64,000 nt of DNA from Pseudomonadales bacterium (GCA_028281885.1 JANQJA010000016.1:149785-213784), one strand, 5' to 3'; positions 26,110-37,018 are shown, counted from the first letter of the stretch. Translations and numbers: made by a program. Notes: generated by a model not told the origin, from the sequence alone.

Positions 26110-27318
26110 ATGACTCTACGAGATTATCTGGATCGGATTGAGCCGCAGTTTCAGGAAGGCGGGCGGTTTGAAAAGTTTTACGCCGTCTATGAAGCCGTCG
26201 ACACGATTCTGTATACGCCAGGACAAGTGACGGCGGGTGCCTCGCACGTCCGAGATGCGGTCGATCTGAAGCGCATTATGACAACGGTATGGCTATGTGC
26301 CTGGGTGCCGATGTTTGCCGGCATGTACTTCGTCGGAGCGCAGGCGCTGGGCGCGATGGACGCCATGGGCGTCGAATCACTGGCGGGTTGGCGCGGCTGG
26401 GTCGTAGAAGTATTGGCGGGATATGACCCCGCGAGCCTGTGGCATTGTCTGGTTTACGGCGCGGTGTTTTTCATTCCAATCTACGTCGTGACCTTTGCCG
26501 TTGGTGCGTTCTGGGAAATCACCTTCGCTACCGTGCGAGGGCATGAGATTAATGAAGGCTTTTTTGTCACGTCCATCCTTTTTGCACTCACGATGCCTGC
26601 CACGATCCCGTTGTGGCAGGTTGCACTCGGTATCTCGTTTGGCATTGTCATTGGTAAGGAGATTTTTGGCGGGACCGGCAAGAACTTTCTTAACCCGGCG
26701 CTGACGGGGCGGGCCTTTCTCTACTTTGCCTATCCTGCCCAGTCTTCGGGTGACAGCGTCTGGACCGCGGTCGATGGTTTCAGCGGCGCGACGCCCCTTG
26801 GCATAGCGGCAGCCGAAGGGATTGCCGGCGTCACGGCAAGCGGTATTGAGTGGATGGATGCCTTTATCGGTAATATCCAGGGGACTGTTGGCGGTACTTC
26901 GACGGTTGCCTGCATGATCGGGCTTGCGTTGTTGCTGATTACCAAGGTGGCGTCTTACAGGATCGTGGTTGGCGTGATACTTGGCATGGTCGGGATGTCC
27001 ACGCTCTTTAACTGGATTGGATCGGATACCAATCCGATGTTCTCCATGCCATGGTATTGGCACTTTGTGCTGGGTGGATTTGCTTTTGGCTTGACCTATA
27101 TGGCGACAGAGCCGGTGTCCGCGGCGATGACCAACACCGGCAAGTGGATCTACGGCGCACTGATTGGTGTTCTGACTGTCGTCATACGGGTGGTAAACCC
27201 TGCTTTCCCGGAGGGCATTATGCTGGCGATTTTGTTTACCAATCTCTTGGCGCCCCTGATTGACTGGGGAGTCGTTCGCGCCAATGTCAGAAGGAGGGTT
27301 GCTCGCGGTGGCCTATAA
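26110..27318 (+). CDS. nqrB: Na+-translocating NADH:quinone reductase subunit B
   Basis: A 402-residue polytopic subunit carrying a covalent FMN and forming part of the Na+ path. The flavinylation site is Thr228 in SGATPLG; ENEGFFVT-like [29 protein letters not shown] and [15 protein letters not shown] [13 protein letters not shown] are family features. The ATG at 26110 follows GGAGG by nine bases, ruling out the in-frame start inside nqrA. Its end overlaps nqrC. Confidence 0.95.
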   Translation: MTLRDYLDRIEPQFQEGGRFEKFYAVYEAVDTILYTPGQVTAGASHVRDAVDLKRIMTTVWLCAWVPMFAGMYFVGAQALGAMDAMGVESLAGWRGWVVEVLAGYDPASLWHCLVYGAVFFIPIYVVTFAVGAFWEITFATVRGHEINEGFFVTSILFALTMPATIPLWQVALGISFGIVIGKEIFGGTGKNFLNPALTGRAFLYFAYPAQSSGDSVWTAVDGFSGATPLGIAAAEGIAGVTASGIEWMDAFIGNIQGTVGGTSTVACMIGLALLLITKVASYRIVVGVILGMVGMSTLFNWIGSDTNPMFSMPWYWHFVLGGFAFGLTYMATEPVSAAMTNTGKWIYGALIGVLTVVIRVVNPAFPEGIMLAILFTNLLAPLIDWGVVRANVRRRVARGGL

Positions 27319-28126
27319 CAAGGATTCCATGCAGAACATACTGGTGGTTGCAGTAGGCATTTGCCTTGTTGCATCGATCGTCGTGTCTTCGACGGCAGTT
27401 TTCCTCAAGCCAACTCGTGTCGCCAATCAGGAGGCAGATCGCTTCAAGAATATTCTGGTGGCGGCCGGGCTTTATGTCGAAGGGCAGACGCCGTCCGGTG
27501 ACGTTCAGGAAATCTTCTCGCAGTTCGAGGCTCGTCTGGTGGACTTGGAAGAGCATCGAATTCTGACTGCCGAACAGGCCGCCGCCGAAGGTATTGATGT
27601 CAATTCCTATAACCAGCGTTCCGCAGCCAAGGACCCGGCATTATCCAAGAGTATTCCGCGACAGGACGATATTGCATCCATTGGGCGTCGTGCCCGCTAC
27701 AGTGTCATTTACCTGCTTGCTGACGAGAATGGCAGGCTGGACAAGGTCGTATTGCCGGTTCATGGCTACGGACTCTGGTCGACGTTATATGGTTTCCTGG
27801 CGCTTGAAGAAGACCTGAATACCGTGGTTGGTATTACTTTCTATGAGCAGAAGGAAACTGCAGGCCTTGGCGGAGAAGTGGATAACCCCAAATGGAAGGC
27901 GTTGTGGCAAGGTAAGGAAATTTATGACAACGGCGAAGTCGCCCTGCAGGTTATCAAAGGAGTTGTCGAACCGGGGGCCCATCATGCTGAACACAAGATT
28001 GATGGTCTGTCCGGTGCAACGCTGACCAGCGTGGGCGTTCAGAACCTCGTTCGTTACTGGCTTGGGGACGAAGGATTCGGACCTGTGCTGAAACAACTTG
28101 ATACGCAACTGGTCGGAGCGATTTAA
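27308..28126 (+). CDS. nqrC: Na+-translocating NADH:quinone reductase subunit C
   Basis: A 272-residue subunit with one N-terminal membrane helix and a periplasmic domain bearing the second covalent FMN at Thr238 (SGATLTS). The start is a GTG at 27308 ([10 protein letters not shown] aligns with the Vibrio ASNNDSIKK start) with AAGGAGG ten bases upstream; the ATGs at 27260 and 27284 lack this. [34 protein letters not shown] and NPKWKALW are further signatures. It overlaps nqrB by 11 bases. Confidence 0.94.
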   Translation: MAYNKDSMQNILVVAVGICLVASIVVSSTAVFLKPTRVANQEADRFKNILVAAGLYVEGQTPSGDVQEIFSQFEARLVDLEEHRILTAEQAAAEGIDVNSYNQRSAAKDPALSKSIPRQDDIASIGRRARYSVIYLLADENGRLDKVVLPVHGYGLWSTLYGFLALEEDLNTVVGITFYEQKETAGLGGEVDNPKWKALWQGKEIYDNGEVALQVIKGVVEPGAHHAEHKIDGLSGATLTSVGVQNLVRYWLGDEGFGPVLKQLDTQLVGAI

Positions 28127-28128
28127 CC

Positions 28129-28800
<672 letters not shown>

Positions 28801-28812
28801 GGGGAGGCTGAC

Positions 28813-29421
28813 ATGGAACAGTATCTCGCGCTCTTTATCCGGGCCGTGTTCATCGAGAACATGGCGCTGGCTTTCTTCCTGGGTATGTGTACGTTCATCG
28901 CGATTTCCAAGAAGATCGAAACCGCCATTGGGCTTGGCATTGCGGTTATTGTTGTGCTGGCGATCACCGTGCCCGTGAATAATCTGATTTTCGCGTATCT
29001 GCTAAAAGATGGTGCCCTGGCCTGGGCCGGATTACCGAATGTCGATCTCAGTTTTCTCGGGTATCTTTCTTACATCGGTGTTATCGCGGCCATGGTTCAG
29101 ATTCTTGAGATGTTTCTGGATAAGTTCGTTCCTGCGCTCTATAACGCGCTGGGAGTCTTCCTGCCGCTGATTACGGTGAACTGCGCGATTCTGGGCGCCT
29201 CGCTGTTCATGGTGAACCGAGACTATGCGTTCGGTGAGAGTGTTGTGTACGGCCTGGGGGCAGGTGTCGGCTGGGCGCTGGCGATTGTCATGCTGGCCGG
29301 TATTCGCGAGAAACTGAAGTATTCCGATATTCCTGAAGGTCTGCGTGGCCTTGGGATCACTTTTATGACGGTTGGTCTGATGTCACTCGGCTTTATGTCG
29401 TTTGGCGGTATTTCACTTTAA
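28813..29421 (+). CDS. nqrE: Na+-translocating NADH:quinone reductase subunit E
   Basis: A 202-residue membrane subunit, paralogous to NqrD in inverted topology. It shows [58 protein letters not shown] (with the Cys that pairs with NqrD around the iron-sulfur cluster) and [27 protein letters not shown] precedes the ATG. Confidence 0.95.
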   Translation: MEQYLALFIRAVFIENMALAFFLGMCTFIAISKKIETAIGLGIAVIVVLAITVPVNNLIFAYLLKDGALAWAGLPNVDLSFLGYLSYIGVIAAMVQILEMFLDKFVPALYNALGVFLPLITVNCAILGASLFMVNRDYAFGESVVYGLGAGVGWALAIVMLAGIREKLKYSDIPEGLRGLGITFMTVGLMSLGFMSFGGISL

Positions 29422-29439
29422 TTCAACAGCGACACAGGT

Positions 29440-30663
29440 ATGGGTACTGAAATACTACTCGGCGTTTCCATGTTTACCGGCGTCATCATGGCGCTGGTTT
29501 TCATCATTCTTTTTGCCCGCAAGCAGTTTGTGAGTAGTGGTGACGTCACGATCGAGATTAATGGTGATCCGGAAAGATCGTTAACGACCAAAGCGGGAGG
29601 CAAGCTCCTCGGAACGCTGGCGGACGCAGGCATCTTTTTGTCGAGTGCCTGCGGGGGTGGTGGCACTTGTGGCCAGTGCAAGTGCAGGGTGCTGGACGGC
29701 GGCGGATCGATGTTGTCCACCGAAGCGGGCCACTTTACCCGTGGTGAGGCGCGAGACGGGTGGCGCTTATCCTGTCAGACGGCGGTCAAGCAGGACATGA
29801 AAATCGAAGTGCCGGCCGAATTCTTCGGCGTCAAGCGCTGGGAGTGCGAGGTCATTTCCAATGACAACGTGGCGACTTTTATCAAAGAGCTTGTGCTGAA
29901 GCTGCCGGAAGGTGAGGAAGTCGACTTCAGGGCCGGTGGTTACGTGCAGTTTGAAATACCACCCTATGAAATGGATTACACCGAGATTGATGTGGCTGAC
30001 GAGTACCGCGGCGACTGGGAGAAGTTCGGTGTGTTTGGCCATCACTCAAAGGTCGATGAGACGACGATTCGAGCCTATTCGATGGCGAACTATCCCGAAG
30101 AAAAAGGGATCATGAAGTTCAACATCAGAATTGCTTCACCGCCACCAGGTACGGACTTCCCGCCGGGCAAGATGTCGTCATACCTGTTTACCAAGAAGCC
30201 CGGCGACAAGGTGACGATTTTCGGACCCTTTGGCGAGTTCTTTGCCAAGGAGACCGGCGCAGAGATGGTATTTGTTGGCGGCGGTGCTGGTATGGCGCCA
30301 ATGCGTGCACATATCTTTGATCAGCTGTTGAGAATCAAGACCGACCGCAAGATCTCGTTCTGGTACGGCGGCCGTAATCAGCGCGAGCTGTTCTACGTTG
30401 ATGAATTCGACAAGCTGGCATCAGAACACGACAACTTTGACTGGCATGTGGCCCTTTCGGATCAGAACATCGAAGGCTGGACCGGGTATACAGGCTTCAT
30501 TCACAACGTGTTGTATGACAATTATCTGAAAGATCATCCGGCGCCCGAGGATTGTGAGTTTTACATGTGTGGACCGCCGATGATGAATGCGGCCGTGATC
30601 CAGATGCTTGAAGATCTTGGCGTCGAGCGAGAGAACATCATGCTCGACGACTTCGGAGGGTAA
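29440..30663 (+). CDS. nqrF: Na+-translocating NADH:quinone reductase subunit F
   Basis: The 407-residue NADH-entry subunit. One N-terminal membrane helix, then a [2Fe-2S] ferredoxin domain with Cys71, Cys77, Cys80 ([13 protein letters not shown]) and a fourth cysteine near residue 112 (LSCQT). Next come an FAD domain ([17 protein letters not shown]) and an NADH domain ([43 protein letters not shown]), ending LDDFGG. The stop codon overlaps the base of an 8-bp hairpin. The usual followers apbE and nqrM are absent. Confidence 0.96.
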   Translation: MGTEILLGVSMFTGVIMALVFIILFARKQFVSSGDVTIEINGDPERSLTTKAGGKLLGTLADAGIFLSSACGGGGTCGQCKCRVLDGGGSMLSTEAGHFTRGEARDGWRLSCQTAVKQDMKIEVPAEFFGVKRWECEVISNDNVATFIKELVLKLPEGEEVDFRAGGYVQFEIPPYEMDYTEIDVADEYRGDWEKFGVFGHHSKVDETTIRAYSMANYPEEKGIMKFNIRIASPPPGTDFPPGKMSSYLFTKKPGDKVTIFGPFGEFFAKETGAEMVFVGGGAGMAPMRAHIFDQLLRIKTDRKISFWYGGRNQRELFYVDEFDKLASEHDNFDWHVALSDQNIEGWTGYTGFIHNVLYDNYLKDHPAPEDCEFYMCGPPMMNAAVIQMLEDLGVERENIMLDDFGG

Positions 30664-31009
30664 ATCGCCAGAGGCGATTTACGGGCGAGCAGCGAGGCCC
30701 TCTGCGGCCGAGCGTTGACGCGAGCCCTGGGGTTCGATCAAGGTCACATATGTATCGCCAGGGATGGCGATCACAAACTCGATTCAAAGTTTTTTGGCTA
30801 GGGGCGGTTTACGCCGCTGAAGCCTCCGCGGCCCGGCCGAGCCTTCCGCGGCTCGGCGTTGAATCAGCGGCCGGTGCACGAAACGAGTCCCATCGTTTCG
30901 CCACGGATGGCAGTCACATACCCTGATTAACCTTATCTTTGAAGGCGATTTACGGGCGAGCAGCCTGCGCGGCCCGACGAGGCCCTCTGCGGCTCGGCGT
31001 TGAATCACA
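30662..31009. repeat. Cluster of three degenerate GC-rich direct repeats with internal hairpins
   Basis: The gene-free stretch between nqrF and the MORN gene is almost wholly repeats. Units start with GGCGATTTACG at 30673, GGCGGTTTACG at 30803 and GGCGATTTACG at 30944. The first and third share a 22-base block (30672-30693 and 30943-30964), and GAGGCCCTCTGCGGC recurs at 30694 and 30979. CTCGGCGTTGAATCA occurs at 30852 and 30993. Perfect hairpins: AAATCGCC/GGCGATTT at 30662-30680, ATCGCCA/TGGCGAT at 30754-30771, CGAAACGA/TCGTTTCG at 30879-30900. No open frame with gene-like features was seen. Confidence 0.75.
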
Positions 31010-31858
31010 CTAGTCGGTTTCTTCCTTGAGAATTTTCCAGAATGGGGATTCACGAATCAGAGTCAGGGTCTTGGTGGTCTGGTCCCGGTAGACGTCTGAT
31101 TGATACGTCTGATTGAAGGTCACGCGCGCGACGTTCGGTTCGACGATTTCGAAACGTTCATAGTTAATGCCCACCTTGATAAAAGCGGGGCGGGTCAACC
31201 GTGAGCGACGCAGCCCCTCCCAGGCTCTTCGGCTTTGTTTGCCCGGCACTTCAAAATTATCGGCATAGTTAGCGAGATACTGGGGTACATTCTGCTCGGA
31301 CCAGGCAGCGGCCCACAGATCGATGGTTGAGATGAGTTCCTGTTTTACTGCGTCAGTGATCTGGGTAATGCCGGGGTCAGCGACTGGCGCCGTTTCGGTG
31401 GCCACGACCGGCTCTGCGGATGGCGGTGTGGCCGGCTGAGGTGTGGCCGGAGCCGGATCCGCTGATTGCACGGGTGGACTGCTCTCCTGCTCCGGGGCGA
31501 CGGCCGTTGTTGTCACCAGATCCGCATCGACCATCGGTTCTCCAGGTTCAGCAGGTGCCTCGATGAGTTTGTCGCCACGAAAATAGCCATTGTAGACGGT
31601 ACCGTCCGGCAGGATCATGCTGCCGGGCCCCTCGCGGAGGTCGTTTTTGAAGTTGCCGACGAATCGGGTCCCGTCTTCCCAGTAGATGGTGCCCTTGCCG
31701 GATCGCTTGCCGTCCAGGACGCCGCCCACATAGCGAGTGCCATCGGACCAGATCAGCGTGCCGGTCTCAAGGCCCGTTTCCGTTGGTTCTTCTGCAGCAA
31801 AGGTCGGCACACTCAGTGACACGATGAGTGATAGGGCCAAGCCCAGCAAATATTTCAC
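31010..31858 (-). CDS. Exported MORN-repeat protein with C-terminal NTF2-like (Cds6-type) domain
   Basis: A 282-residue protein. A GTG start opens a signal peptide (MKYLLGLALSLIVSLSVPTF). Three MORN repeats follow (about residues 30-100: LIWSDGTRYVGGVLDG, IYWEDGTRFVGNFKND, MILPDGTVYNGYFRGD), then a Pro/Ala-rich linker (105-170), then an NTF2-like domain with AAWSEQNVPQYLANYADNF, WEGLRRSRLTRP and TFNQTYQSD near 180-282. That domain is the one found in Cds6-type envelope proteins. Periplasmic scaffolding is a guess. It sits 33 bases after the NAD-kinase-like gene on the same strand. Confidence 0.82.
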   Translation of the reverse strand: MKYLLGLALSLIVSLSVPTFAAEEPTETGLETGTLIWSDGTRYVGGVLDGKRSGKGTIYWEDGTRFVGNFKNDLREGPGSMILPDGTVYNGYFRGDKLIEAPAEPGEPMVDADLVTTTAVAPEQESSPPVQSADPAPATPQPATPPSAEPVVATETAPVADPGITQITDAVKQELISTIDLWAAAWSEQNVPQYLANYADNFEVPGKQSRRAWEGLRRSRLTRPAFIKVGINYERFEIVEPNVARVTFNQTYQSDVYRDQTTKTLTLIRESPFWKILKEETD

Positions 31859-31891
31859 GACACAGGTTCCAGCTGCCCAGAGGTGGGCATG

Positions 31892-32863
31892 TTAGCGCGA
31901 AAGCAGCCTGGCTTGCACGGCGGCTGACATCAACTGGCGGGGATCGATGATCCAGGGGCCATCGCGTTTCAGCGTCACCTCGATCAGGCCGTTCGCCCGA
32001 TGTTCCCTGTCGCCGTCGAATTCCACAATACCCCGGCCCGTGATCTGATGAGGGCTATCGAGCTGCAGTCGATCGATCGACTGGACCATAACATCGCCGT
32101 AGAGGCCGGCGGAGATAGGAACCCGAACCTGGTGTTGAGCGGGTTCGCCCAGTGTCAAAGCAACGCCGAAGTCGTCTTCATGGAAACTTGGCATCAAGTA
32201 CCCTCCGATTGGCGACAGGCCAATGGAAGCGGGTTCTGACCGGGCGAGAAACAGATGCCTCAGTTTGTCGGGTTCAAACGGCAACAGGTTACCGATCACG
32301 TCGTCTTCAATCACTGCAGCATCGATGAGCGCTGTTGATTGCCAGGCGGGTGTCGACAGGTGAATTCTTTTTGCCCGCAGGCAGTGTTCCTGGTGCGGCA
32401 GCTGACCGCTCGCAACGATGCCAGCGGCGGCGCCGGCGACCGATGCTTCGATCATATAGGGGAATACGTTGTTCGTCCCGGTGGATAGTGGCAGCAGGAT
32501 AGCATCGGGTTTTGACTGGGCAACAATTCGATGGGTGCCATCGCCCCCGAGGGCGACAAAGGTTCGACAGCCCCGATCCCACATCTCCGTCACTGTGCGC
32601 CTGGTATCCTCGGCCGAGTGGGATGGCTTTGTCCTGATCAGAGTAATGGCGTCGCGCTCCGGCAGGTTTTCGGTGGCCCGCCGGCTGATGCGAAAGGGAT
32701 CATCGGATAACACCACTTCGGTGACTCCCTGAGTAATCGCGCCCAGTACCAGTCGCGTTACCTGATGCTGCTTGTGTTCGTTTGTGCTGACGGATGCGCG
32801 TGCCGCGATACGGCGAACATCCTTTCCGGACATGGGATTGACGATGATGCCGAGTTTCGTCAT
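31892..32863 (-). CDS. ATP-NAD kinase family protein (COG3199/AcoX-like)
   Basis: A 323-residue protein with an NAD-kinase-type fold. KLGIIVNPMSGKDVRR is the nucleotide-binding start, FVALGGDGTHRIVAQ has the GGDGT motif, and LPLSTGTNNVFPYMIE is the NNxFP segment in place of the classical NE/D-S motif. This places it in the AcoX-like group, whose substrate is not settled. The ATG at 32863 is ten bases after yaaA ends, so the two are probably co-transcribed; the frame is open 42 codons upstream inside yaaA. No acetoin genes are near. Confidence 0.8.
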   Translation of the reverse strand: MTKLGIIVNPMSGKDVRRIAARASVSTNEHKQHQVTRLVLGAITQGVTEVVLSDDPFRISRRATENLPERDAITLIRTKPSHSAEDTRRTVTEMWDRGCRTFVALGGDGTHRIVAQSKPDAILLPLSTGTNNVFPYMIEASVAGAAAGIVASGQLPHQEHCLRAKRIHLSTPAWQSTALIDAAVIEDDVIGNLLPFEPDKLRHLFLARSEPASIGLSPIGGYLMPSFHEDDFGVALTLGEPAQHQVRVPISAGLYGDVMVQSIDRLQLDSPHQITGRGIVEFDGDREHRANGLIEVTLKRDGPWIIDPRQLMSAAVQARLLSR

Positions 32864-32873
32864 AACCGGGCTG

Positions 32874-33644
32874 TCAGGAACGTCGCGTAAAGACCCAGTC
32901 GAGTTCCGTTGAGTGGCTTTCGCTGAACTGATACCCGTCGACATCAAACTTTTTGATGTTTTCTGGCGTCGTAATCCTGTTTTGGACAATAAAGGTGGCC
33001 ATCTGGCCCCTCGCTTTCTTGGCGAAGAAGGCGAGTACCTTGTAGCTGCCCTTGTGATACTCCTTGAAGATCGGTGTGATCACTTTCCCCGGGAGCAGAT
33101 CCGGTTTTATTGCCTTGAAGTATTCGTTCGAAGCGAGGTTAACCAGTGTCTTGTTGCGGTGACTGGCGAGCGTGTCTCCCAGTTGCTTGGTGATGGCGTC
33201 ATTCCAGAACGCATAGAGGTCTTTGCCTCGCTTGTTGGGAAGTTTGGTTCCCATCTCCAGCCGATAGGGCTGGATCAGGTCCAGTGGCCTCAAAACGCCA
33301 TAGAGACCTGACAGGATACGGAGATTTTTCTGTACGAAGTTGAGATCGCGTGCGGAATAGGCGTCGACATCAAGTCCGATGTAGACATCTCCCCGGAATG
33401 CCAGGATTGATTGCTTCGCATTGCGTTGGTTGAACGACGGCTTCCAGGCCTTGAAACGCTGTGCGTTGAGCTCTGCGAGTTTGTCGCTGATTCCCATCAT
33501 CTTTGAGAGGGACCTGGGGCTTTCTTTCTTGAGGATCTTGATGAGTTCTCTGGAGCGGTTCAGCTGGTCGGGGATGGTCGCTTTATCGATACTCGGCGGC
33601 GTGTCGAAGTCCATTGTTTTTGCCGGCGAAATGACCGTTAACAT
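32874..33644 (-). CDS. yaaA: Peroxide stress protein YaaA (DUF328)
   Basis: A 256-residue protein matching YaaA throughout: LTVISPAKTMDF at the start, MGISDKLAELNAQRF, AFRGDVYIGLDVDAY, LRILSGLYGVLRPLDLIQPYR (as two adjacent blocks), GKDLYAFWNDAIT, NLASNEYFKAI and FFAKKARGQMATFI. YaaA lowers free intracellular iron during hydrogen peroxide stress and belongs to a DNA-binding helix-hairpin-helix fold. It starts divergently from the CHASE2 kinase gene, 139 bases apart. Confidence 0.94.
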   Translation of the reverse strand: MLTVISPAKTMDFDTPPSIDKATIPDQLNRSRELIKILKKESPRSLSKMMGISDKLAELNAQRFKAWKPSFNQRNAKQSILAFRGDVYIGLDVDAYSARDLNFVQKNLRILSGLYGVLRPLDLIQPYRLEMGTKLPNKRGKDLYAFWNDAITKQLGDTLASHRNKTLVNLASNEYFKAIKPDLLPGKVITPIFKEYHKGSYKVLAFFAKKARGQMATFIVQNRITTPENIKKFDVDGYQFSESHSTELDWVFTRRS

Positions 33645-33783
33645 GGCGTCTGCGCTCTTTGGAGAAAGATCGAAGAATACAAGATGTCCCAGGTCAGCGC
33701 GAGTGTGGCCCCCTGATTAGACATGCCCCGCGGCTTGAAGCAAAATTCCGGTTTATGCGCGCGCTTTCGACTGGACTGACAGA

Positions 33784-36150
33784 ATGAAAAATCCGCTCAG
33801 ACGTTGGGATGTATTCCTTACTCTGATCGTTTTTTTGCTTACGATCCCGGCCGAGCGTCTCGAGCTGTTTTCCATGGTCGAAGATCAGACCATTTCCCTG
33901 CGACATACTTTTCGAACGACCTTCGGGCCAGACGCGTTAATGACGCTGCGTGATGACATCATGCTGGTCGCTCTCGATGAAGCGCTTTACGAAGAGTACG
34001 GCAGTTTCCCATTCCGGCGGACTGACCTTGGCAAGATCGCCGAGCGTCTGTCGCAACTGGGAGCGAGTGTTGTAGTTCTCGATTTCCTGATGGACTTTCG
34101 CAGCTCCTATGGCGAAGACGATCCAACGGCTGAGATGTTCCGTCGGGCCGGCAATGTGCTACTGGTTTCCTATGCAGGTTTTTCAGATGGTGAGTTTTCG
34201 GGATTGACCTACCCGACTGAAGCACTGGATGCTGAAACGCGCAGCGGATATTCGAATCTCGAACCAACCAGCGCGATTATCGACAACCTGGCCCGATTAC
34301 GGGTCCATGAGGATATCGCCAATAACCGTGATGGGTTCCCCATCGCAATTCAGGCACTGGCCATGCATCAGGGGGCCGACCCGGTGTTGCGGGATGGCGT
34401 GCTCACGGTGGGCGATATCACTGCGCCTCTGGACCAGTTTGGGGATATCTACATCGATTTCCCTCGACTGGATCCGGACACCCAGTATCTGCACGAAGGT
34501 GCCGCGGGATTCTCGGCGCTCGAGATTCTCGACCTGGATGAGGTGTCTGCCGAGGAACTGGAAGAATATCGCTATGTGTTTGAAGACAAGATTGTGCTTG
34601 TTGGTGATACCTGGGAGGTCACGCACGATAAGTTCAATACACCAATCGGCCCGGTCTATGGTGTCGAGATTATTGCCAGCACCATCCACACGCTGCTGAA
34701 CGGTTCACCGCTCAGGCCAGCCAGCCTGCTGGTAGAAAACGTATCTGCCGGTATATTCCTCGTCCTGCTGTTGCTGACGGGTGTGGTGGCCAGTGTCTGG
34801 ATTCGGCTTATCCTGGTGTGCCTGTGCTTTGTTGCCTTTGCAGTCGGCGCGACGGCCCTGTATGTGTCTTCTGGTCTGGTCATCTCGATGACTTATGCGC
34901 TGCTGGCTGGATTACTGTGCGTCATATTCATGAGCTTGCGTTTCTACCAGTTGTCGGAGCGTGCCCAGCTGCGATCAGCGGCAGATTCAGCCGAGAGCAA
35001 TCGAATGCTGGGACTGGCTTATCAGGGTCAGGGTCAGCTCGATGCAGCGATGGAGAAATACCGTCGCTGTCCGCTTGAGCCGGAAACCTATGAGCTCGTC
35101 TACAACCTGGGCCTCGATTATGAGCGCAAACGACAGTACAACAAGGCACAGTCGAGCTATGAGTTTATTGCCGAAACAGCGCCGGACTTTCGGGATGTGG
35201 AGAAGCGTATCAAGCGCTGTGAGTCCATGGATGATGCGATGCTGATGGGTGGTGGTGCCACTCACAGTCTGCTGGGCGGTACGGTTGTCAATGAAGATGG
35301 CAGTGTCGAGAAACCGATGCTTGGCCGCTATCGGATCGAGAAGGAACTGGGGCAGGGGGCAATGGGGACGGTTTATCTGGGTACCGATCCCAAGATCAAT
35401 CGTGCTGTGGCCATCAAGACCATGGCGTTGTCGATGGAGTTCGCCGACGATGAGCTAAAAGAGGTCAAGGAGCGTTTCTTCCGTGAGGCTGAGTCGGCGG
35501 GCCGGCTCAGTCATCCCAATATTGTTGGAATTTTTGATGCTGGTGAGGAAAGCGACCTCGCTTATATTGCCATGGAATTGCTCAAAGGCAGCGACCTGGA
35601 TGACTATATCAAGGAAGGTAATCTGCTGCCGCTGGATACGGTACTTGATATCGGCATCCAGTGCGCTGAGGCGCTGGACTATGCCCATTCGCAGCACGTG
35701 GTTCACCGTGACATCAAGCCGTCCAATATCATGTATGACGCGGAAAGCCGTCAGATCAAGATTACCGACTTCGGTATTGCACGTATTTCTGATGCCAGTC
35801 GGACGAAAACCGGCACGGTACTCGGGACGCCCAACTATATGTCGCCCGAACAATGTATGGGCAAGCATGTTGATGGGCGCTCAGATCTGTTTTCCCTCGG
35901 AGTGGTACTCTATCAGCTCTGCTCTGGGGGCCTGCCGTTCAAGGGTGAGTCAATGGCAACGCTGATGTACGCTATTGTGCACGATGCGCCCATTGACGTG
36001 AAAAAGTACCGTCCGGATATTCCGCCGACGCTTCGCAAGGTCATCCACAATGCTATTGGCAAGAAACCAGAGAAGCGTTACCCGAACGGCAAGAAGATGG
36101 CGGAGCATTTAATGATTTGTCGCCAGAGGCTCGCAAAGGAGTCCTCCTAG
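33784..36150 (+). CDS. CHASE2-domain transmembrane Ser/Thr protein kinase with TPR segment
   Basis: A 788-residue sensor kinase. One N-terminal membrane helix (about 9-26), an extracytoplasmic CHASE2 domain (about 30-310: LVALDEALYEEYGSFPFRR, VVLDFLMDFRSSYGEDD), three membrane helices (about 320-392), a short TPR-like segment (about 405-470: GLAYQGQGQLDAAMEKYRR), then a Hanks-type kinase (about 515-780). Catalytic residues are intact: glycine loop GQGAMG (near 523), Lys545 in VAIK, Asp643 in HRDIKPSN, Asp662 in DFG. It should autophosphorylate and phosphorylate cytoplasmic proteins in response to an outside signal. A PP2C phosphatase gene follows after seven bases. Its sensor is a paralogue of that of the cyclase at 39088. 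Confidence 0.93.
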   Translation: MKNPLRRWDVFLTLIVFLLTIPAERLELFSMVEDQTISLRHTFRTTFGPDALMTLRDDIMLVALDEALYEEYGSFPFRRTDLGKIAERLSQLGASVVVLDFLMDFRSSYGEDDPTAEMFRRAGNVLLVSYAGFSDGEFSGLTYPTEALDAETRSGYSNLEPTSAIIDNLARLRVHEDIANNRDGFPIAIQALAMHQGADPVLRDGVLTVGDITAPLDQFGDIYIDFPRLDPDTQYLHEGAAGFSALEILDLDEVSAEELEEYRYVFEDKIVLVGDTWEVTHDKFNTPIGPVYGVEIIASTIHTLLNGSPLRPASLLVENVSAGIFLVLLLLTGVVASVWIRLILVCLCFVAFAVGATALYVSSGLVISMTYALLAGLLCVIFMSLRFYQLSERAQLRSAADSAESNRMLGLAYQGQGQLDAAMEKYRRCPLEPETYELVYNLGLDYERKRQYNKAQSSYEFIAETAPDFRDVEKRIKRCESMDDAMLMGGGATHSLLGGTVVNEDGSVEKPMLGRYRIEKELGQGAMGTVYLGTDPKINRAVAIKTMALSMEFADDELKEVKERFFREAESAGRLSHPNIVGIFDAGEESDLAYIAMELLKGSDLDDYIKEGNLLPLDTVLDIGIQCAEALDYAHSQHVVHRDIKPSNIMYDAESRQIKITDFGIARISDASRTKTGTVLGTPNYMSPEQCMGKHVDGRSDLFSLGVVLYQLCSGGLPFKGESMATLMYAIVHDAPIDVKKYRPDIPPTLRKVIHNAIGKKPEKRYPNGKKMAEHLMICRQRLAKESS

Positions 36151-36157
36151 AGACGCT

Positions 36158-36997
36158 ATGAGTGTGAACCTGAAAGGCAAGGTCGACTTTATCGCCCAGA
36201 CGGATGTGGGACAGGTAAGGGACCACAATGAAGATTACATCAGCTGCGTCGAGCAGCTGGGCATTGCGGTGCTGGCTGATGGCATGGGCGGGCTGAATGC
36301 CGGCGAGGTGGCGAGTTCAATGTCGGTCAATCTGATGATTGATGAACTGGTCAAATGGCGCGACGGAGACAGCGACGTCGAACTTGAACTTCCGGATGAC
36401 ACCGAAGATCTTCCCCAGGTTGCCCGGATCGTCAAATTTCTGATCGAGAAGACCAACAGCGCCGTGTTTCACGTTTCTCAAACCCAGCCGCAATGTCGGG
36501 GAATGGGAACGACGATCATTGCCAGCGTGTTCCACGACAATAAGGTGATTATCGGTCACATCGGTGACTCCCGGGTCTACCGCTATCGGGACGGCAAGCT
36601 GGAGCAGGTGACCAAAGATCACAGCTTCGTTCAGGAGCTGATTGACAAAGGTGTGTATACAAAGGAAGAGGCGCGCGAATCCAACCGCAAGAATGTGGTG
36701 ACCCGGGCACTTGGCGTAGGGCCCACGGTCGAAGCAGAAGTTCATGAACACAAGACTCGGACGGGGGACATCTATCTGATGTGCTCGGATGGACTGAGTG
36801 ACCTGGTAGCCGACGCCGATATCGAGACGACCTTCAAGGAACTGGGAAACAATTTGTCAGAAGTGGCGGGGCACCTCGTTAACGTAGCCAACGCCAGCGG
36901 TGGCAAGGACAATATTTCTATCGTGCTTGCCCGCGTCTCAAAGCCATATCCGGCCGATGGCAACCTGATTAGCAAGATTACGAACTGGTTCGATTGA
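36158..36997 (+). CDS. PP2C-family Ser/Thr protein phosphatase
   Basis: A 279-residue soluble metallophosphatase of the Stp/PrpC type. Metal-binding motifs are TDVGQVRDHNED (near residue 22), Asp41 in LADGMGG, IGHIGDSRVYRY, LMCSDGLSDLV and the C-terminal GGKDNISIVLARV. It would reverse phosphorylation by the kinase encoded directly upstream; the seven-base gap supports one transcript. No membrane segment or signal peptide. Confidence 0.93.
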   Translation: MSVNLKGKVDFIAQTDVGQVRDHNEDYISCVEQLGIAVLADGMGGLNAGEVASSMSVNLMIDELVKWRDGDSDVELELPDDTEDLPQVARIVKFLIEKTNSAVFHVSQTQPQCRGMGTTIIASVFHDNKVIIGHIGDSRVYRYRDGKLEQVTKDHSFVQELIDKGVYTKEEARESNRKNVVTRALGVGPTVEAEVHEHKTRTGDIYLMCSDGLSDLVADADIETTFKELGNNLSEVAGHLVNVANASGGKDNISIVLARVSKPYPADGNLISKITNWFD

Positions 36998-37018
36998 GCC
37001 CTCGGGAGACATTCGCGC

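Noticed and set aside
26377..27063. A 228-codon minus-strand frame
   Set aside because: Opposite nqrB; composition (His, Arg, Asp rich) is what antisense of membrane helices gives.
30662..31009. CRISPR array
   Set aside because: Only three degenerate, long repeats with unequal spacing of 130 and 141 bases, no unique spacers of constant size, and no cas genes.
30784..31053. A minus-strand 89-codon frame with repeated RRAAEG and GPRR peptide motifs
   Set aside because: It is a translation of the GC-rich DNA repeats, overlaps the MORN gene end, and has no ribosome site; the peptide repetition follows from the DNA repetition.
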